Shown here piece by piece: positions 46,714 through 58,373 of a stretch of 64,000 nucleotides of DNA. A model generated the notes under the pieces. It was given only the letters and a program-made list of their open reading frames with translations. It did not search any database and was not told where the DNA came from. The position numbers were made by a program, and so were the translations under genes. Every line of letters starts with the position of its first letter. Within the stretch, counting starts at the first letter, position 1. Source of the stretch: Tunturiibacter gelidiferens (GTDB lineage Bacteria; Acidobacteriota; Terriglobia; Terriglobales; Acidobacteriaceae); NCBI RefSeq assembly GCF_013410115.1, contig NZ_JACCCV010000002.1, positions 248,001 through 312,000 of the forward strand, given 5' to 3'.

Positions 46714-48981
46714 ATGGGTCGCACTTTCCGGAAGGTCTTGGGCGCTTGCCTCGGTCTGTTTTTTTGTGTGGGTTTGGTGTCGTGTGGCGGAAGATCTAAG
46801 CCTGCGCCCGAGTCTACGCCAGCGGACTTCTCTCTGGCTTCTACGCCGACGACAATCACCGTCGTTCCGGGTGGACCGGGTCAGCAGGTGAGCGTGAGTG
46901 CGACCGCCGCCAACGGCTTTACAGGGATGGTGACGGTTGCCATTTCGGGGCTGCCCGGCGGCGTATCCGCACAGCCATCCACACTCACGTTGACCCCTGG
47001 GACAGCGCAGAGCATAACGGTTACGGCGTCGGCGGGAGCCGCTGCTGGAAACGCTACGCTGACCCTCACTGGAACTTCGGGACCGCTAACGCACAGCGCT
47101 ACGGTCGCGGCAACGGTCTCTGCACCGCCTCCGGATTTCACATTGACGCTGGCGCCTGCTTCCTTGACGGTTGTTGGCGGCTCGGCTGGTTTGCCTGTGA
47201 GTGTTACCGCTGCGGCGGTTAACTCGTTTACAGGTGGAGTGGCGGTTGCGATCACGGGCCTCCCTGCGGGTGTGACTGCAAATCCAGCCACTCTGACCCT
47301 GACTCCGGGGACTGCGCAAAGCGTGCTGCTTACGGCAGCGCCAACTGCAGCTGCGGCCACTGCGACGGTCACGTTCACGGGGACATCTGGCAGCCTTACC
47401 CATTCGACGACGCTTGCTTTGACCGTGCAGTCCATTGCGATGACCAACGCACCGGACGTGACGACCTTCCACTATGACGTTGCGCGAGACGGACTGAATG
47501 CGCAGGAGACGATCCTGACGCAGAGTAACGTGAACTCGACGCAGTTCGGCAAGATTGGCTTCGATGCTGTCGACGGCAAGGTGGACGCACAACCACTTTT
47601 CCTTGCGAATGTGTTTATCGGAGGGCAGCTGCACAATGTGCTGTATGTGGCGACCGAACACGACAGCGTCTACGCGTTCGATGCAGATAGCGGAACACAG
47701 TTATGGAAGACTTCGATCCTTGGAAACGGCGAGACAACGAGTGACGACCACGGCTGCTCGCAGATTACACCGGAGATCGGCATCACCTCGACTCCGGTGA
47801 TCGACCGCAAACAAGGGACAGATGGAAGCCTGTTCACCATCGGCATGAGCAAGGATGCGAATGGGGAATACCATCAGAGGCTGCATGCGTTGGACCTTAC
47901 GACGGGCGTGGATACGGGAGCTTCGACGGAGATTGCCGCGACCTATCCGGGAAAAGGAGACAATAGCCAGAATGGCAGTGTGGTCTTCAACCCTGCGCAA
48001 TATGCGGAGCGCGCAGCGCTGCTGCTTCTAAGCGGCAACATCTACACGGGCTGGACCTCGCACTGCGACTCGGGGCCTTATACGGGGTGGGTGATTGGTT
48101 ATAGCGAATCGACGCTTGCACAGACGCAGGTGTTGAACCTCTCGCCGAACGGCCACGAGGGTTCGATCTGGATGAGCGGGGATGGTTTGGCTGCCGACAG
48201 CAGCGGGTTCATCTATCTGCTACAGGCGAATGGGACCTTCGATACGACGCTGGACTCGAATGGATTTCCTGCCTTGGGAGATTACGGCAACGCGATGGTG
48301 AAGCTCTCAACCAGTGGGAAGCTGGCTGTAGCAGATTACTTCGAGACCTATAACGGGGTCGCCGAGTCGACTCAAGATCTGGACCTTGGTTCAGGCGGTG
48401 AAATACTCCTGCCCGATCAGATGGACGCCACTGGACACGTGCATCATTTGATTGTTGGCGCAGGCAAAGATAGGAACATCTATCTCGCGGACAGAGACAA
48501 TCTAGGCAAGTTCAACCCGGCCAACAATCCAATGGACAGCAACATCTATCAGGAGATTCCTGGAGCTATGGAGGGCCAGGTCTTTTCCACTCCGGCCTAC
48601 TTCAATGGGACGGTTTATTACTCATCAGACGGGGACACGCTGAAGGCGTTTCCATTGACGAATGCGGTGCTGGCCACTAGCCCGTCGAGCACGACGGCTG
48701 TAAGGTTTCCGCATCCGGGACCAACGCCTTCCATCTCCGCTAACGGAACACAGAATGGAGTCGTGTGGGCGCTGGAGTCGGGCCTTAGTTCAGCGGGCGT
48801 GCTGCATGCGTATGACCCGTCGAACCTCACGCATGAGCTTTACAACAGCGGCCAGGCGGCCAATGGTCGGGACAGCTTCGGAAACGGCAATAAATTTATT
48901 ACACCGATGATCGTCAACGGCAAGGTGTACGTTGGGACGCAGAATGGTGTTGCGGTCTTTGGACTGCTGCCAACGCAGTGA
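46714..48981 (+). CDS. PQQ-type beta-propeller lipoprotein with two bacterial Ig-like repeats
   Basis: 755 residues. Lipobox LVSCGG near residue 27 predicts an outer-surface lipoprotein. Two tandem repeats of about 95 residues follow (TITVVPGGPGQQVSVSATAA; SLTVVGGSAGLPVSVTAAA), each ending GTSG-LTHS. The rest is a PQQ/WD-like propeller (VLYVATEHDSVYAFDADSGT, LWALESG-type blades, YVGTQNGVAVFGLLP). Such proteins act as assembly or adhesion scaffolds; an enzymatic role is not evident. ATG 46714 is chosen because GGAGG is six bases upstream. Convergent with the MoaD-like gene. Confidence 0.8.
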   Translation: MGRTFRKVLGACLGLFFCVGLVSCGGRSKPAPESTPADFSLASTPTTITVVPGGPGQQVSVSATAANGFTGMVTVAISGLPGGVSAQPSTLTLTPGTAQSITVTASAGAAAGNATLTLTGTSGPLTHSATVAATVSAPPPDFTLTLAPASLTVVGGSAGLPVSVTAAAVNSFTGGVAVAITGLPAGVTANPATLTLTPGTAQSVLLTAAPTAAAATATVTFTGTSGSLTHSTTLALTVQSIAMTNAPDVTTFHYDVARDGLNAQETILTQSNVNSTQFGKIGFDAVDGKVDAQPLFLANVFIGGQLHNVLYVATEHDSVYAFDADSGTQLWKTSILGNGETTSDDHGCSQITPEIGITSTPVIDRKQGTDGSLFTIGMSKDANGEYHQRLHALDLTTGVDTGASTEIAATYPGKGDNSQNGSVVFNPAQYAERAALLLLSGNIYTGWTSHCDSGPYTGWVIGYSESTLAQTQVLNLSPNGHEGSIWMSGDGLAADSSGFIYLLQANGTFDTTLDSNGFPALGDYGNAMVKLSTSGKLAVADYFETYNGVAESTQDLDLGSGGEILLPDQMDATGHVHHLIVGAGKDRNIYLADRDNLGKFNPANNPMDSNIYQEIPGAMEGQVFSTPAYFNGTVYYSSDGDTLKAFPLTNAVLATSPSSTTAVRFPHPGPTPSISANGTQNGVVWALESGLSSAGVLHAYDPSNLTHELYNSGQAANGRDSFGNGNKFITPMIVNGKVYVGTQNGVAVFGLLPTQ

Positions 48982-48984
48982 CGC

Positions 48985-49266
48985 TTAGACGCAGCCGCCG
49001 GCGATCGACGGGATGAGCATGATCTCGTCGCCGTCCTGGAAGGCGTAGGCTTCTCCGCCCAGGAAGCGGATGTCTTCGTCGTTGACATAGATGTTGATGA
49101 AGCGGCGGAGCTTTCCTTCTTCGTCCTTGATCTGGTTGGAGAGCGCGGGGAAGGTCTGGTCGATATCGGCGATGAGGCCGGGAAGGTTGGAAGCCGCAGA
49201 GTTGAATTGCTTGCGGCCATCGGTGTGGCGGACGAAGGCAGTCGGAAGAGTGACTTTGATAGACAT
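48985..49266 (-). CDS. MoaD/ThiS-family sulfur carrier protein ending GG-CV
   Basis: 93 residues of beta-grasp fold (IKVTLPTAFVRHTDG, FINIYVNDEDIRFL, YAFQDGDEIMLIPSIAGG). Carriers of this family are adenylated and thiocarboxylated at a C-terminal GlyGly. Here Gly90-Gly91 are followed by Cys92 and Val93, so the last two residues must be removed first, as reported for QbsE (thioquinolobactin pathway), cleaved by a JAMM peptidase. Its ATG overlaps the stop of the threonine-synthase-like gene (TAATG), so the two are translationally coupled. It probably delivers sulfide to that enzyme. No JAMM or E1-like gene is in the window. Confidence 0.85.
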   Translation of the reverse strand: MSIKVTLPTAFVRHTDGRKQFNSAASNLPGLIADIDQTFPALSNQIKDEEGKLRRFINIYVNDEDIRFLGGEAYAFQDGDEIMLIPSIAGGCV

Positions 49267-50552
49267 TAGAGGGCTCCTGCGGTGGCCAGTTCTGGCTCTG
49301 TGATTCCGTCGAGTTCGCGGAGGTAAGCGTCAAAGTCTGCGAGGCGCGGTCGTACGGCGCGGGCGTTAAGATGCGAGTAGCTGTGGGCGAGGGCGTCGGT
49401 GGTTTTGAGGCCGTTGCCGGTGATGCAGGTCACAGTGATCTCGCCGGGGGAGATGCGACCGTCGGCATAGAGGCGCGCAGTGACTGCGGTGGTGACGCCG
49501 CCGGCGGTTTCGGTGAAGATGCCTTCGGTTTCGGCGAGTTCCTGAATGCCGGAGACGATCTCTACGTCGGAGACATCCTCTGCCCAGCCGCCGGTGCTGC
49601 GGATCATCTTCGCGGCGGCGGGGCCGTCGGCTGGATTGCCGATGGCGAGAGAGCGGGCGATGGTGTTGGGGCGCTGCGGTTCGATGTAGTCAGTTCCCTC
49701 TTTGACCGCGACGGAGATGGGTGAACAGCCTGAGGCCTGCGCTCCGAAGAAGCGGACGGGTTTCTCGTCGACAAGACCGAGGTAGATGAGTTCGTTGAAG
49801 GCCTTGCGGATTTTACGGATGAGCGAGCCGCCGGCCATAGGGACGACGACGTTGTCGGGGAGACGCCAGCCCAGTTGTTCGGCAATCTCATATCCTACGG
49901 TCTTCGAACCCTCGGCATAGTAGGGGCGGAGGTTTACGTTGACGAGGCCCCAGGTGTATTCGTCGGCGATCTGAGTGCAGAGTCGGTTGACGTGGTCGTA
50001 GTTGCCGTCGATGCGGATGAGGCGCGCACCGTAGACCAGGGTGTTGAGAATCTTGGCGGGTTCGAGGTCGGCGGGGACGAGGATGGTGGCCTTGAGGCCG
50101 AGACGGGCGGCCTGCGCGGCGACGGAGTTAGCGAGGTTGCCGGTCGAGGAACAGCCGACGATCTCGAAGCCGAACTTCTGCGCATTGGCGAGCGCGACGG
50201 AGACGACACGATCTTTGAAGCTAAGAGTCGGGAAACAGACGGCGTCGTTCTTGATGTAGAGATTGGAAGCGCCGATGCGCTTGCCGAGATTCTTTGCGCG
50301 AACGAGCGGGGTGAAGCCTACCGGGAGATCGGGCTCGAAGCCTTCGGGGATGGGGAGGAGAGCGGCGTAACGCCAGATGTTGGCCGGGCCGGCTGCGATA
50401 TTTTCCCTGGTAAAGATGCCTCGGGCGGCCTCGAGGTCATAGGCGATTTCAAGGGGGGCGAGGCAGTCTGGGCAGGCGGAAAGGGGTTGGTTGCCAAACC
50501 TCTTGCCGCACTCGTTGCACTTCAGTTCGTATCGGCTACAGGAATAGTTCAT
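49266..50552 (-). CDS. Threonine-synthase-like PLP enzyme with zinc ribbon, SAM-riboswitch controlled
   Basis: 428 residues. An N-terminal zinc ribbon (Cys12, Cys15, Cys27, Cys30) precedes the fold-type II PLP domain. Lys113 in FPTLSFKDRVV is the cofactor lysine; GCSSTGNLANSVAAQAA binds the phosphate. Database family: threonine synthase, which converts O-phosphohomoserine to threonine. However, a SAM-I riboswitch lies in the leader, and a sulfur-carrier gene is coupled downstream. This suggests sulfhydrylation of O-phosphohomoserine to homocysteine, which is inference. ATG 50552 is where family similarity starts; a longer frame runs into the riboswitch. Confidence 0.85.
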   Translation of the reverse strand: MNYSCSRYELKCNECGKRFGNQPLSACPDCLAPLEIAYDLEAARGIFTRENIAAGPANIWRYAALLPIPEGFEPDLPVGFTPLVRAKNLGKRIGASNLYIKNDAVCFPTLSFKDRVVSVALANAQKFGFEIVGCSSTGNLANSVAAQAARLGLKATILVPADLEPAKILNTLVYGARLIRIDGNYDHVNRLCTQIADEYTWGLVNVNLRPYYAEGSKTVGYEIAEQLGWRLPDNVVVPMAGGSLIRKIRKAFNELIYLGLVDEKPVRFFGAQASGCSPISVAVKEGTDYIEPQRPNTIARSLAIGNPADGPAAAKMIRSTGGWAEDVSDVEIVSGIQELAETEGIFTETAGGVTTAVTARLYADGRISPGEITVTCITGNGLKTTDALAHSYSHLNARAVRPRLADFDAYLRELDGITEPELATAGAL

Positions 50553-50673
50553 CGTGCTCTTTCCGAGGGGAAAGGTTGAACTTTTTGCGCTTACTCTCTT
50601 TTTTGGGGGTCGCCGGATAGGCTGGGAAGGTGAAATGCGGGTGCAAGCCTGGAATTTTGGCCTGCGTGCTCCG

Positions 50674-50796
50674 AATCTCATGTTCCCTGTAGCAGCCTAA
50701 AAGGCCCCCAGGAGAGAGTTGACACCGGTACGCCTTTGTTCTGTCCGGTTGTCGTGGCGTCAAAGGGCTCGTCCCTCAACCACTCTGCATGAAATT
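50674..50796 (-). promoter_or_regulatory. SAM-I riboswitch (S box)
   Basis: On the minus strand, nine-base P1 arms AATTTCATG and CATGAGATT pair fully. Between them run CAGAGTGGTTGAGGGAC, GAGCCCTTTGACGCCACG, ACAACCGG, CCGGTGTCAACTC and CCTG...CAGGGAA: the P2 kink-turn (AGAG-GG-GAGGGA/GCCC-TGA-GCC), P3 (ACCGG/CCGGT) and P4 (CCTG/CAGG) of the SAM-I aptamer. It binds S-adenosylmethionine and turns off downstream genes. The next 121 bases to the start contain a GCAGGCC/GGCTTGC hairpin (about 50648-50670), a candidate expression platform. In transcription order it precedes the threonine-synthase-like gene. Confidence 0.9.
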
Positions 50797-50961
50797 CAAA
50801 TCTGCCGAAGCAGACTGGAATGTATTGTTTGTACCACAGGCCGGGCAGGGCCGCAACTTGTGGAGATATTTTTGACGCGGAAGTTGTATCGACGGATTGG
50901 GGGTGGGTGGGTGTACTGGGCAGGTGGCAAGCGCGCAAATCTGGTTGAGGAGAGGTCGCCG

Positions 50962-51264
50962 ATGAAGAGAGAGATCGAGTTTGTTGGGAGTTTTGCAATG
51001 ACCGTGCTGTTGCTGGCTGGCTCGTTCGCGGTAGCGCAGAGTGCTACGACGGTGAAGGCGAAGAAGCCGGGTGCGGCGACGACGACTACTGCGGTGGCGA
51101 CTAGTGCCACGGCTCAGAGCGCGGCACCGGCTGCGAATGCCCAGGCGACTCCCGCTGCTAGTGGCCAGACGAGCGGTGTCGCGGCGACGACTGCGACGAC
51201 AACCACCAAACCAAAGACCATGGTCAGCGCAGATAAGCGGACGATTCCGATTCCCCAGATTTAG
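50962..51264 (+). CDS. Secreted Ala/Thr-rich low-complexity protein
   Basis: 100 residues. The N-terminal signal (FAMTVLLLAGSFAVAQ) is followed by a Thr/Ala/Gln-rich, disordered stretch and a short end MVSADKRTIPIPQI. GAGGAG upstream supports ATG 50962. No family recognised. Divergent from the riboswitch-controlled operon. Confidence 0.55.
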   Translation: MKREIEFVGSFAMTVLLLAGSFAVAQSATTVKAKKPGAATTTTAVATSATAQSAAPAANAQATPAASGQTSGVAATTATTTTKPKTMVSADKRTIPIPQI

Positions 51265-51653
51265 TTTGAAGTGGTATCAGACGGCAGCGGGACGATTTCG
51301 TTGACTCCCTTTGCGAAGGCGGCGGGGTCAAACTCTGTGCGAACGATCTCGTCGGGGCAGTCGGTGAGAATAGCGACGCGCCAGTTGCAGACGAAGGCGA
51401 CGAGCTGCTGATGCTGGGCGGTCTTGATCTGGGAGCACATGCGTTCGGCGCGGGGGATTCCCTCTTCGCCTTCTACGTCGATCAGGACGAGATCGTAGTG
51501 GCGCGACCAAAACATGGATAGGCCTTCCGCATGGTCGAGGGTGGAGTCAACATTAAATCCTGAGAGCCGAAGAACCTGGTCGCGAAGAGGACGAATGGTT
51601 TCGCGGGTGCAGATGTGCAGGATGGATCGAGTGCTGCCGATGGGGGTTTCCAT
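51261..51653 (-). CDS. Receiver-like single-domain protein (degenerate response regulator)
   Basis: 130 residues. Secondary structure order follows a CheY-like receiver: ILHICTRETIRPLRDQVLRL, a strand YDLVLIDVEGEEG with a possible phospho-acceptor Asp, and a C-terminal helix. The acidic pair near the N-terminus and the conserved Lys of active receivers are not clearly visible, so phosphorylation is doubtful. Convergent with the secreted Ala/Thr-rich gene. Confidence 0.6.
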   Translation of the reverse strand: METPIGSTRSILHICTRETIRPLRDQVLRLSGFNVDSTLDHAEGLSMFWSRHYDLVLIDVEGEEGIPRAERMCSQIKTAQHQQLVAFVCNWRVAILTDCPDEIVRTEFDPAAFAKGVNEIVPLPSDTTSN

Positions 51654-51917
51654 TGCTTTTCTAGTTTCACCGTGGCCGTACGTCCAGTCTCCAATCTTCG
51701 AGAGAACATGCTGATCAGGCTGAGCATATGCCCCAAAGCAACCGGATCTGGAAGCGTAGCCCTTATTTTACCGGAGGTTCGGCCAATTCCGCTGGTAAAT
51801 CGGAAGCATTGGGCCGCCTACAAGGAGGGCCCTCGTTCCGTCACAATTATCTCGCCGCATTATCAACGATTGAGCGGCGAAGGCACCGTTTGAGTCTCTT
51901 CGCGGCTTGGCGGATTT

Positions 51918-54637
<2,720 letters not shown>

Positions 54638-54641
<4 letters not shown>

Positions 54642-55792
54642 GCGGCACGCTCGATCTGACGAGCCCACTGCCGCGGTGGCTGGCCTTCGAGCGCCTTCGC
54701 GATGGCTGCGATGTGCTCGGGCGTGTTGCCGCAGCAGCCGCCGGCGATGTTGATCAAGCCGGCTCGTGCAAAGTCGCCTAGATAACGAGCCATATCCTGC
54801 GGCCCGAGATCGAAGCCGGTCTCGGAGAGAGGATTTGGCAGACCGGCATTTGGGTAACAGGAGATCGCCACGTCCGCCTTCGTCGCCAACTCGTCGAGGA
54901 AGGGATACATCAGATCGGGACCGAGTGAGCAGTTCAGCCCTACGGACAAGGGCTTGACGTGCTGGACTGCGTTCCAGAATGCCTCTGTGGTCTGCGCGGA
55001 GATTAGTGTCTCGCCACCACGCCCGACTGCCGCCGAGATCATTACTGGCAGCTCCTTGTTGTTCGCGGTAAGGCCATCTTGATCGAAGACCTCGCGGATG
55101 GCGACGAGTGCCGCTTTGGCATTCAGGGAGTCGAAGATCGTTTCGACCAGCAGCAGATCGGAGCCGCCGGCGATGAGGGCACGAACCTGCTGCATGTAGG
55201 CGGCTTTTACCTGATCGAAGGTGACAACCCGAAAGCCCGCATCGTCAGCATCGGGTGAGTTGGAGAGAGAGACGGTCAGCGGACCGATTGCGCCTGCTAC
55301 GAAGCGCTGGCGGCCGGTTTCGTTCGCTACGCGGTCTGCCCATTCGCGGCACTGGCGTGCGGACTGCTCGTTGATCTCCCAGGCGAGATTGTTAAGCATC
55401 GGATCGTCGATGATCTTCTGGTAGAACTCCGGATCCTTTCGGCCGCCGTGCTCCCGCGGATCGTCTACGAAGAATTCGCTCTGGGTGATGCTGGTCGCGC
55501 CGAAGGTGTTGGTCTCGATGATGTCAGCACCGGCTTCCAAAAATCGACGATGGATGTCGGAGATCATCTTCGGCTGCGTCAGGGAGAAGAGGTCGCCGTT
55601 GTTGAGCAGGTCCTTTGTCGAGCCCTTGAATCGCTCCCCGCGGATGTCAGCTTCCTTCATGCCGTAGGTGCGAATCGTCGTGCCCATTGCACCGTCGATG
55701 ATGGCGATTCGGCTCTCGAAGATCTTTTCAAGAGGATGTTGGCTCGCTGTAGTCATTTCTATCTGATGTCCCTCACTCGTTGCGCGGTGCAC
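54638..55792 (-). CDS. metH: MetH homocysteine-binding module as a separate protein
   Basis: 384 residues. It starts with the barrel ([17 protein letters not shown]) and carries the zinc-binding cysteines that activate homocysteine: one near 285 (VGLNCSLG) and a pair near 350 (GGCCGNTP). In the usual MetH this module is fused to the folate/B12 part; here it stops with TGA and the next gene begins within that stop. Stable pairing with the 907-residue protein is likely. The substrate homocysteine may come from the nearby riboswitch operon. Confidence 0.94.
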
Positions 55793-55864
55793 TGTCGCGC
55801 CCCGTCGTAGTGCGGAGAGCCACCAAGGCTCACCGTTTGGTTTTCACACATCAACGTGAATCTT

Positions 55865-56368
55865 TTAGGCGAGGATCTCTGCTTGATCTTTCTGAGATCG
55901 CACGGCGTCCGGAAGCATCGGGGTAGGAATGAGAAGATCTTCCTTGCGCATGACGAGGGTTGTGGCGTTGAGGCTGGCGAGTTCGAAGCCGTGACCGTGG
56001 GTGATGGCGTCGGTGGGGCATGCTTCGACACAGTAGCCGCAGAAGATGCAGCGGTTGTAGTCGATGTTGTAGACCTTGGCGTAACGCTCAGCGGAGGAGA
56101 TGCGCGTCTCTTCGGTGTTCTCGGCGGCCTCGATATAGATGCAGTTCGAGGGGCAGGCGGCGGCGCAGAGGAAGCAAGCGACACACTTTTCGAGGCCATT
56201 CTCGTCGCGCTGCAGCTGGTGCTTGCCGCGGAAGCGCTCTTCAAATTTGGCTCCGCGCATGGGACCTTTGCCGTCGGGATAGTTCTCGACTTCGGTCGGC
56301 TGGAAGACCTGCTTCAGCGTGATGCTCATACCTTTGGCAATGGCTGCGGCGTCGCGGACGATAGACAT
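55865..56368 (-). CDS. nuoI: NADH-quinone oxidoreductase subunit I (NuoI), isolated
   Basis: 167 residues with two 4Fe-4S motifs, CVACFLCAAACP (about 62-73) and CIFCGYCVEACP (about 107-118), and the NuoI-like N-terminus IAKGMSITLKQVF. NuoI carries clusters N6a/N6b in the peripheral arm of complex I. It is separated from any other nuo gene in this window, yet follows the full NuoI length and pattern. Transcribed ahead of metH. Confidence 0.88.
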   Translation of the reverse strand: MSIVRDAAAIAKGMSITLKQVFQPTEVENYPDGKGPMRGAKFEERFRGKHQLQRDENGLEKCVACFLCAAACPSNCIYIEAAENTEETRISSAERYAKVYNIDYNRCIFCGYCVEACPTDAITHGHGFELASLNATTLVMRKEDLLIPTPMLPDAVRSQKDQAEILA

Positions 56369-56407
56369 GCCTTGAGTATACGACGGGGGCGCGGTAGGCT
56401 GAAAGCC

Positions 56408-56959
56408 ATGAAAAGAGCCGCTGTTTCCATACCGTTCCTGCTCGGCCTGTGCTTTGCTGGAATAAGCTTTTCAGCTGCAATCTCTCAGACTGTTCCGATG
56501 GGGGTGATGGCGGAGCATCAGCACCCTCCTACGCAGCCTTCAACAGGATTGGTACTAACTCTGGACGGTAAGGCGACGACGCTATCTGTGGCAGATCTGT
56601 CGGCAATGCCGCAGACGACGATAACTGTCCACAACGAACATACGAAGACCGATGAGACCTACTCCGGCGTGCTGCTGGGGGCAGTGCTGGCGAAGTATGG
56701 GTTACCCGTCGACAAGACGACCCACCAGAAGATGTTGCGGAGCTACCTCGTCGCTGAGGGGATGGATAAATATTGGGTGGTTTATTCGGTCACCGAAATT
56801 GAAGGATCGGAACATAACGGCACAGTGATCGTTGCAACCAGCATGGGAGGCAAACCGTTGGGCGAGGACGGGATGTTCAAGCTGGTCGATAGCGAAGACA
56901 AAAAGCCGCAGCGGTGGGTGCGGAATCTGAGTGCGATTACAGTGAAGAGCGCGGAGTAG
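56408..56959 (+). CDS. Secreted protein with molybdopterin-oxidoreductase-like domain
   Basis: 183 residues. A signal peptide (AAVSIPFLLGLCFAGISF) is followed by a small domain with LTLDGKATTLSVADLSAMPQ, YSGVLLGAVLAKYGLP and RWVRNLSAITV. This is the strand arrangement of the sulfite-oxidase/YedY-type molybdopterin-binding domain. The canonical cofactor Cys is not evident, so it may bind another ligand. Divergent from nuoI with about 40 bases between. Confidence 0.72.
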   Translation: MKRAAVSIPFLLGLCFAGISFSAAISQTVPMGVMAEHQHPPTQPSTGLVLTLDGKATTLSVADLSAMPQTTITVHNEHTKTDETYSGVLLGAVLAKYGLPVDKTTHQKMLRSYLVAEGMDKYWVVYSVTEIEGSEHNGTVIVATSMGGKPLGEDGMFKLVDSEDKKPQRWVRNLSAITVKSAE

Positions 56960-57074
56960 AGGACAGCTTTGTGATGCAACTTTTTAAGTGGCACCAAAAT
57001 GTTCCAGGTTTCACACTCCTCTTTCACGCTGGCGCGTATTCTGGGTGGCAGTTTTCTGACCGCTGGAGGTCGCG

Positions 57075-58346
57075 ATGCGAAAAAAAACACCTCGTCAGAC
57101 TTTGCACTATGCCACCAAGAGCTTCGATGCAAACGCCAGGCCACTGCAATCGGGCGCCGCGGCCAACGACCAGCCAATCTTTTCGCAGCCTAAGCCTTCT
57201 CCCGACCCGATCGGTTTCAAAGATCCGGTCACCGACCAGAAATATCGAGGAATTGCCAGCGTTGAGCCCGTGCCCCAGCCGGCCGGAGGTGCGGTCGAGC
57301 CAGTTGTGACTCTGGAGCAGGTTTATGGGCAGGCAGGAGCTGGAGTCATCAAGGCGATTCAGCAGGCGAAGCAGATTGTCTTTCACTCGGTTGGGGACAC
57401 CGGCAGTGTGACAGGACCGGCAACCCAGTCGCTGGTTGCCGACAAGATGGTGTCCGACTTCAGCGAAGCAAACGCGGCCGACGTTCCGTCGTTCTTCTTC
57501 CACCTGGGCGACGTCGTCTATTACTTCGGCGAAGCTACCTACTACTACGACCAGTTCTTCGAGCCTTACCGCGACTATCCCGCACCCATCTTTGCGATCG
57601 CGGGGAATCATGATGGGGTGGTGTACCCGAAGGATCCGTCGCCTACGCTGGACGCCTTCCTGCGCAACTTCTGCTCGCCTACTGCAGCTCAATCGCCGGA
57701 CTCGGGAAACCTGTTGCGCACCACGATGATCCAGCCCGGGGTGTACTTCACGCTGGAGGCTCCATTCGTTCGAATCCTCGGCCTTTACAGCAATGTGCTG
57801 GAAGATCCCGGCGTTATCTCCGGCGAGAACGGGAACAACACTGTGCTCGACGACCGACAGATTGCATTTCTAACGGCGGCGCTCAAGCGGGTGAAGACTG
57901 AAAAGTTTGCCGGCGCAGTGATCATCGCAGTGCATCATCCTCCGTTCACTGGAGGCGTGGAGCACGGAGGTAGTCCCCTGATGCTGGTGGATATTGACGC
58001 AGCCTGCACAGCGGCGGGAGTGTGGCCGCATGCGGTCTTCTCCGGCCATGCGCACAACTACCAGCGTTACACGCGCACAGTCAACAAACTCCAGATACCG
58101 TTTATCGTCGCAGGTTGCGGAGGGCACAATCCGCTTTCGGCGATGCGGGGCACCTTCCGAACACCTTTCAAGATCGACAACACTTTGACTCTCGAGAGCT
58201 ACGATACGACCGACTTCGGATACCTTCGTGTGATCGTCAATGCGACGACGATGACCGTGGAATATCATCCGCAGAGCGACGGGGGCACCACCAAGACGCC
58301 CAATGATCAAGTGTCGATTGCACTTGCAACACAAACCATAAGCTGA
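57075..58346 (+). CDS. Metallophosphoesterase
   Basis: 423 residues. Calcineurin-like motifs in order: SVGDTGS, HLGDVVYYFGE, AIAGNHDG, VHHPPFTGG and SGHAHNYQRYTR, all metal-coordinating. The first 90 residues are an unrecognised extension rich in Pro/Gln (PLQSGAAANDQPIF). No signal peptide is evident. Family members cleave phosphate esters of nucleotides or other small molecules; the target here is unknown. Convergent with the UbiD-like gene. Confidence 0.85.
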   Translation: MRKKTPRQTLHYATKSFDANARPLQSGAAANDQPIFSQPKPSPDPIGFKDPVTDQKYRGIASVEPVPQPAGGAVEPVVTLEQVYGQAGAGVIKAIQQAKQIVFHSVGDTGSVTGPATQSLVADKMVSDFSEANAADVPSFFFHLGDVVYYFGEATYYYDQFFEPYRDYPAPIFAIAGNHDGVVYPKDPSPTLDAFLRNFCSPTAAQSPDSGNLLRTTMIQPGVYFTLEAPFVRILGLYSNVLEDPGVISGENGNNTVLDDRQIAFLTAALKRVKTEKFAGAVIIAVHHPPFTGGVEHGGSPLMLVDIDAACTAAGVWPHAVFSGHAHNYQRYTRTVNKLQIPFIVAGCGGHNPLSAMRGTFRTPFKIDNTLTLESYDTTDFGYLRVIVNATTMTVEYHPQSDGGTTKTPNDQVSIALATQTIS

Positions 58347-58373
58347 GTGGTTCGCGGGGAAACTTACCGGGTC

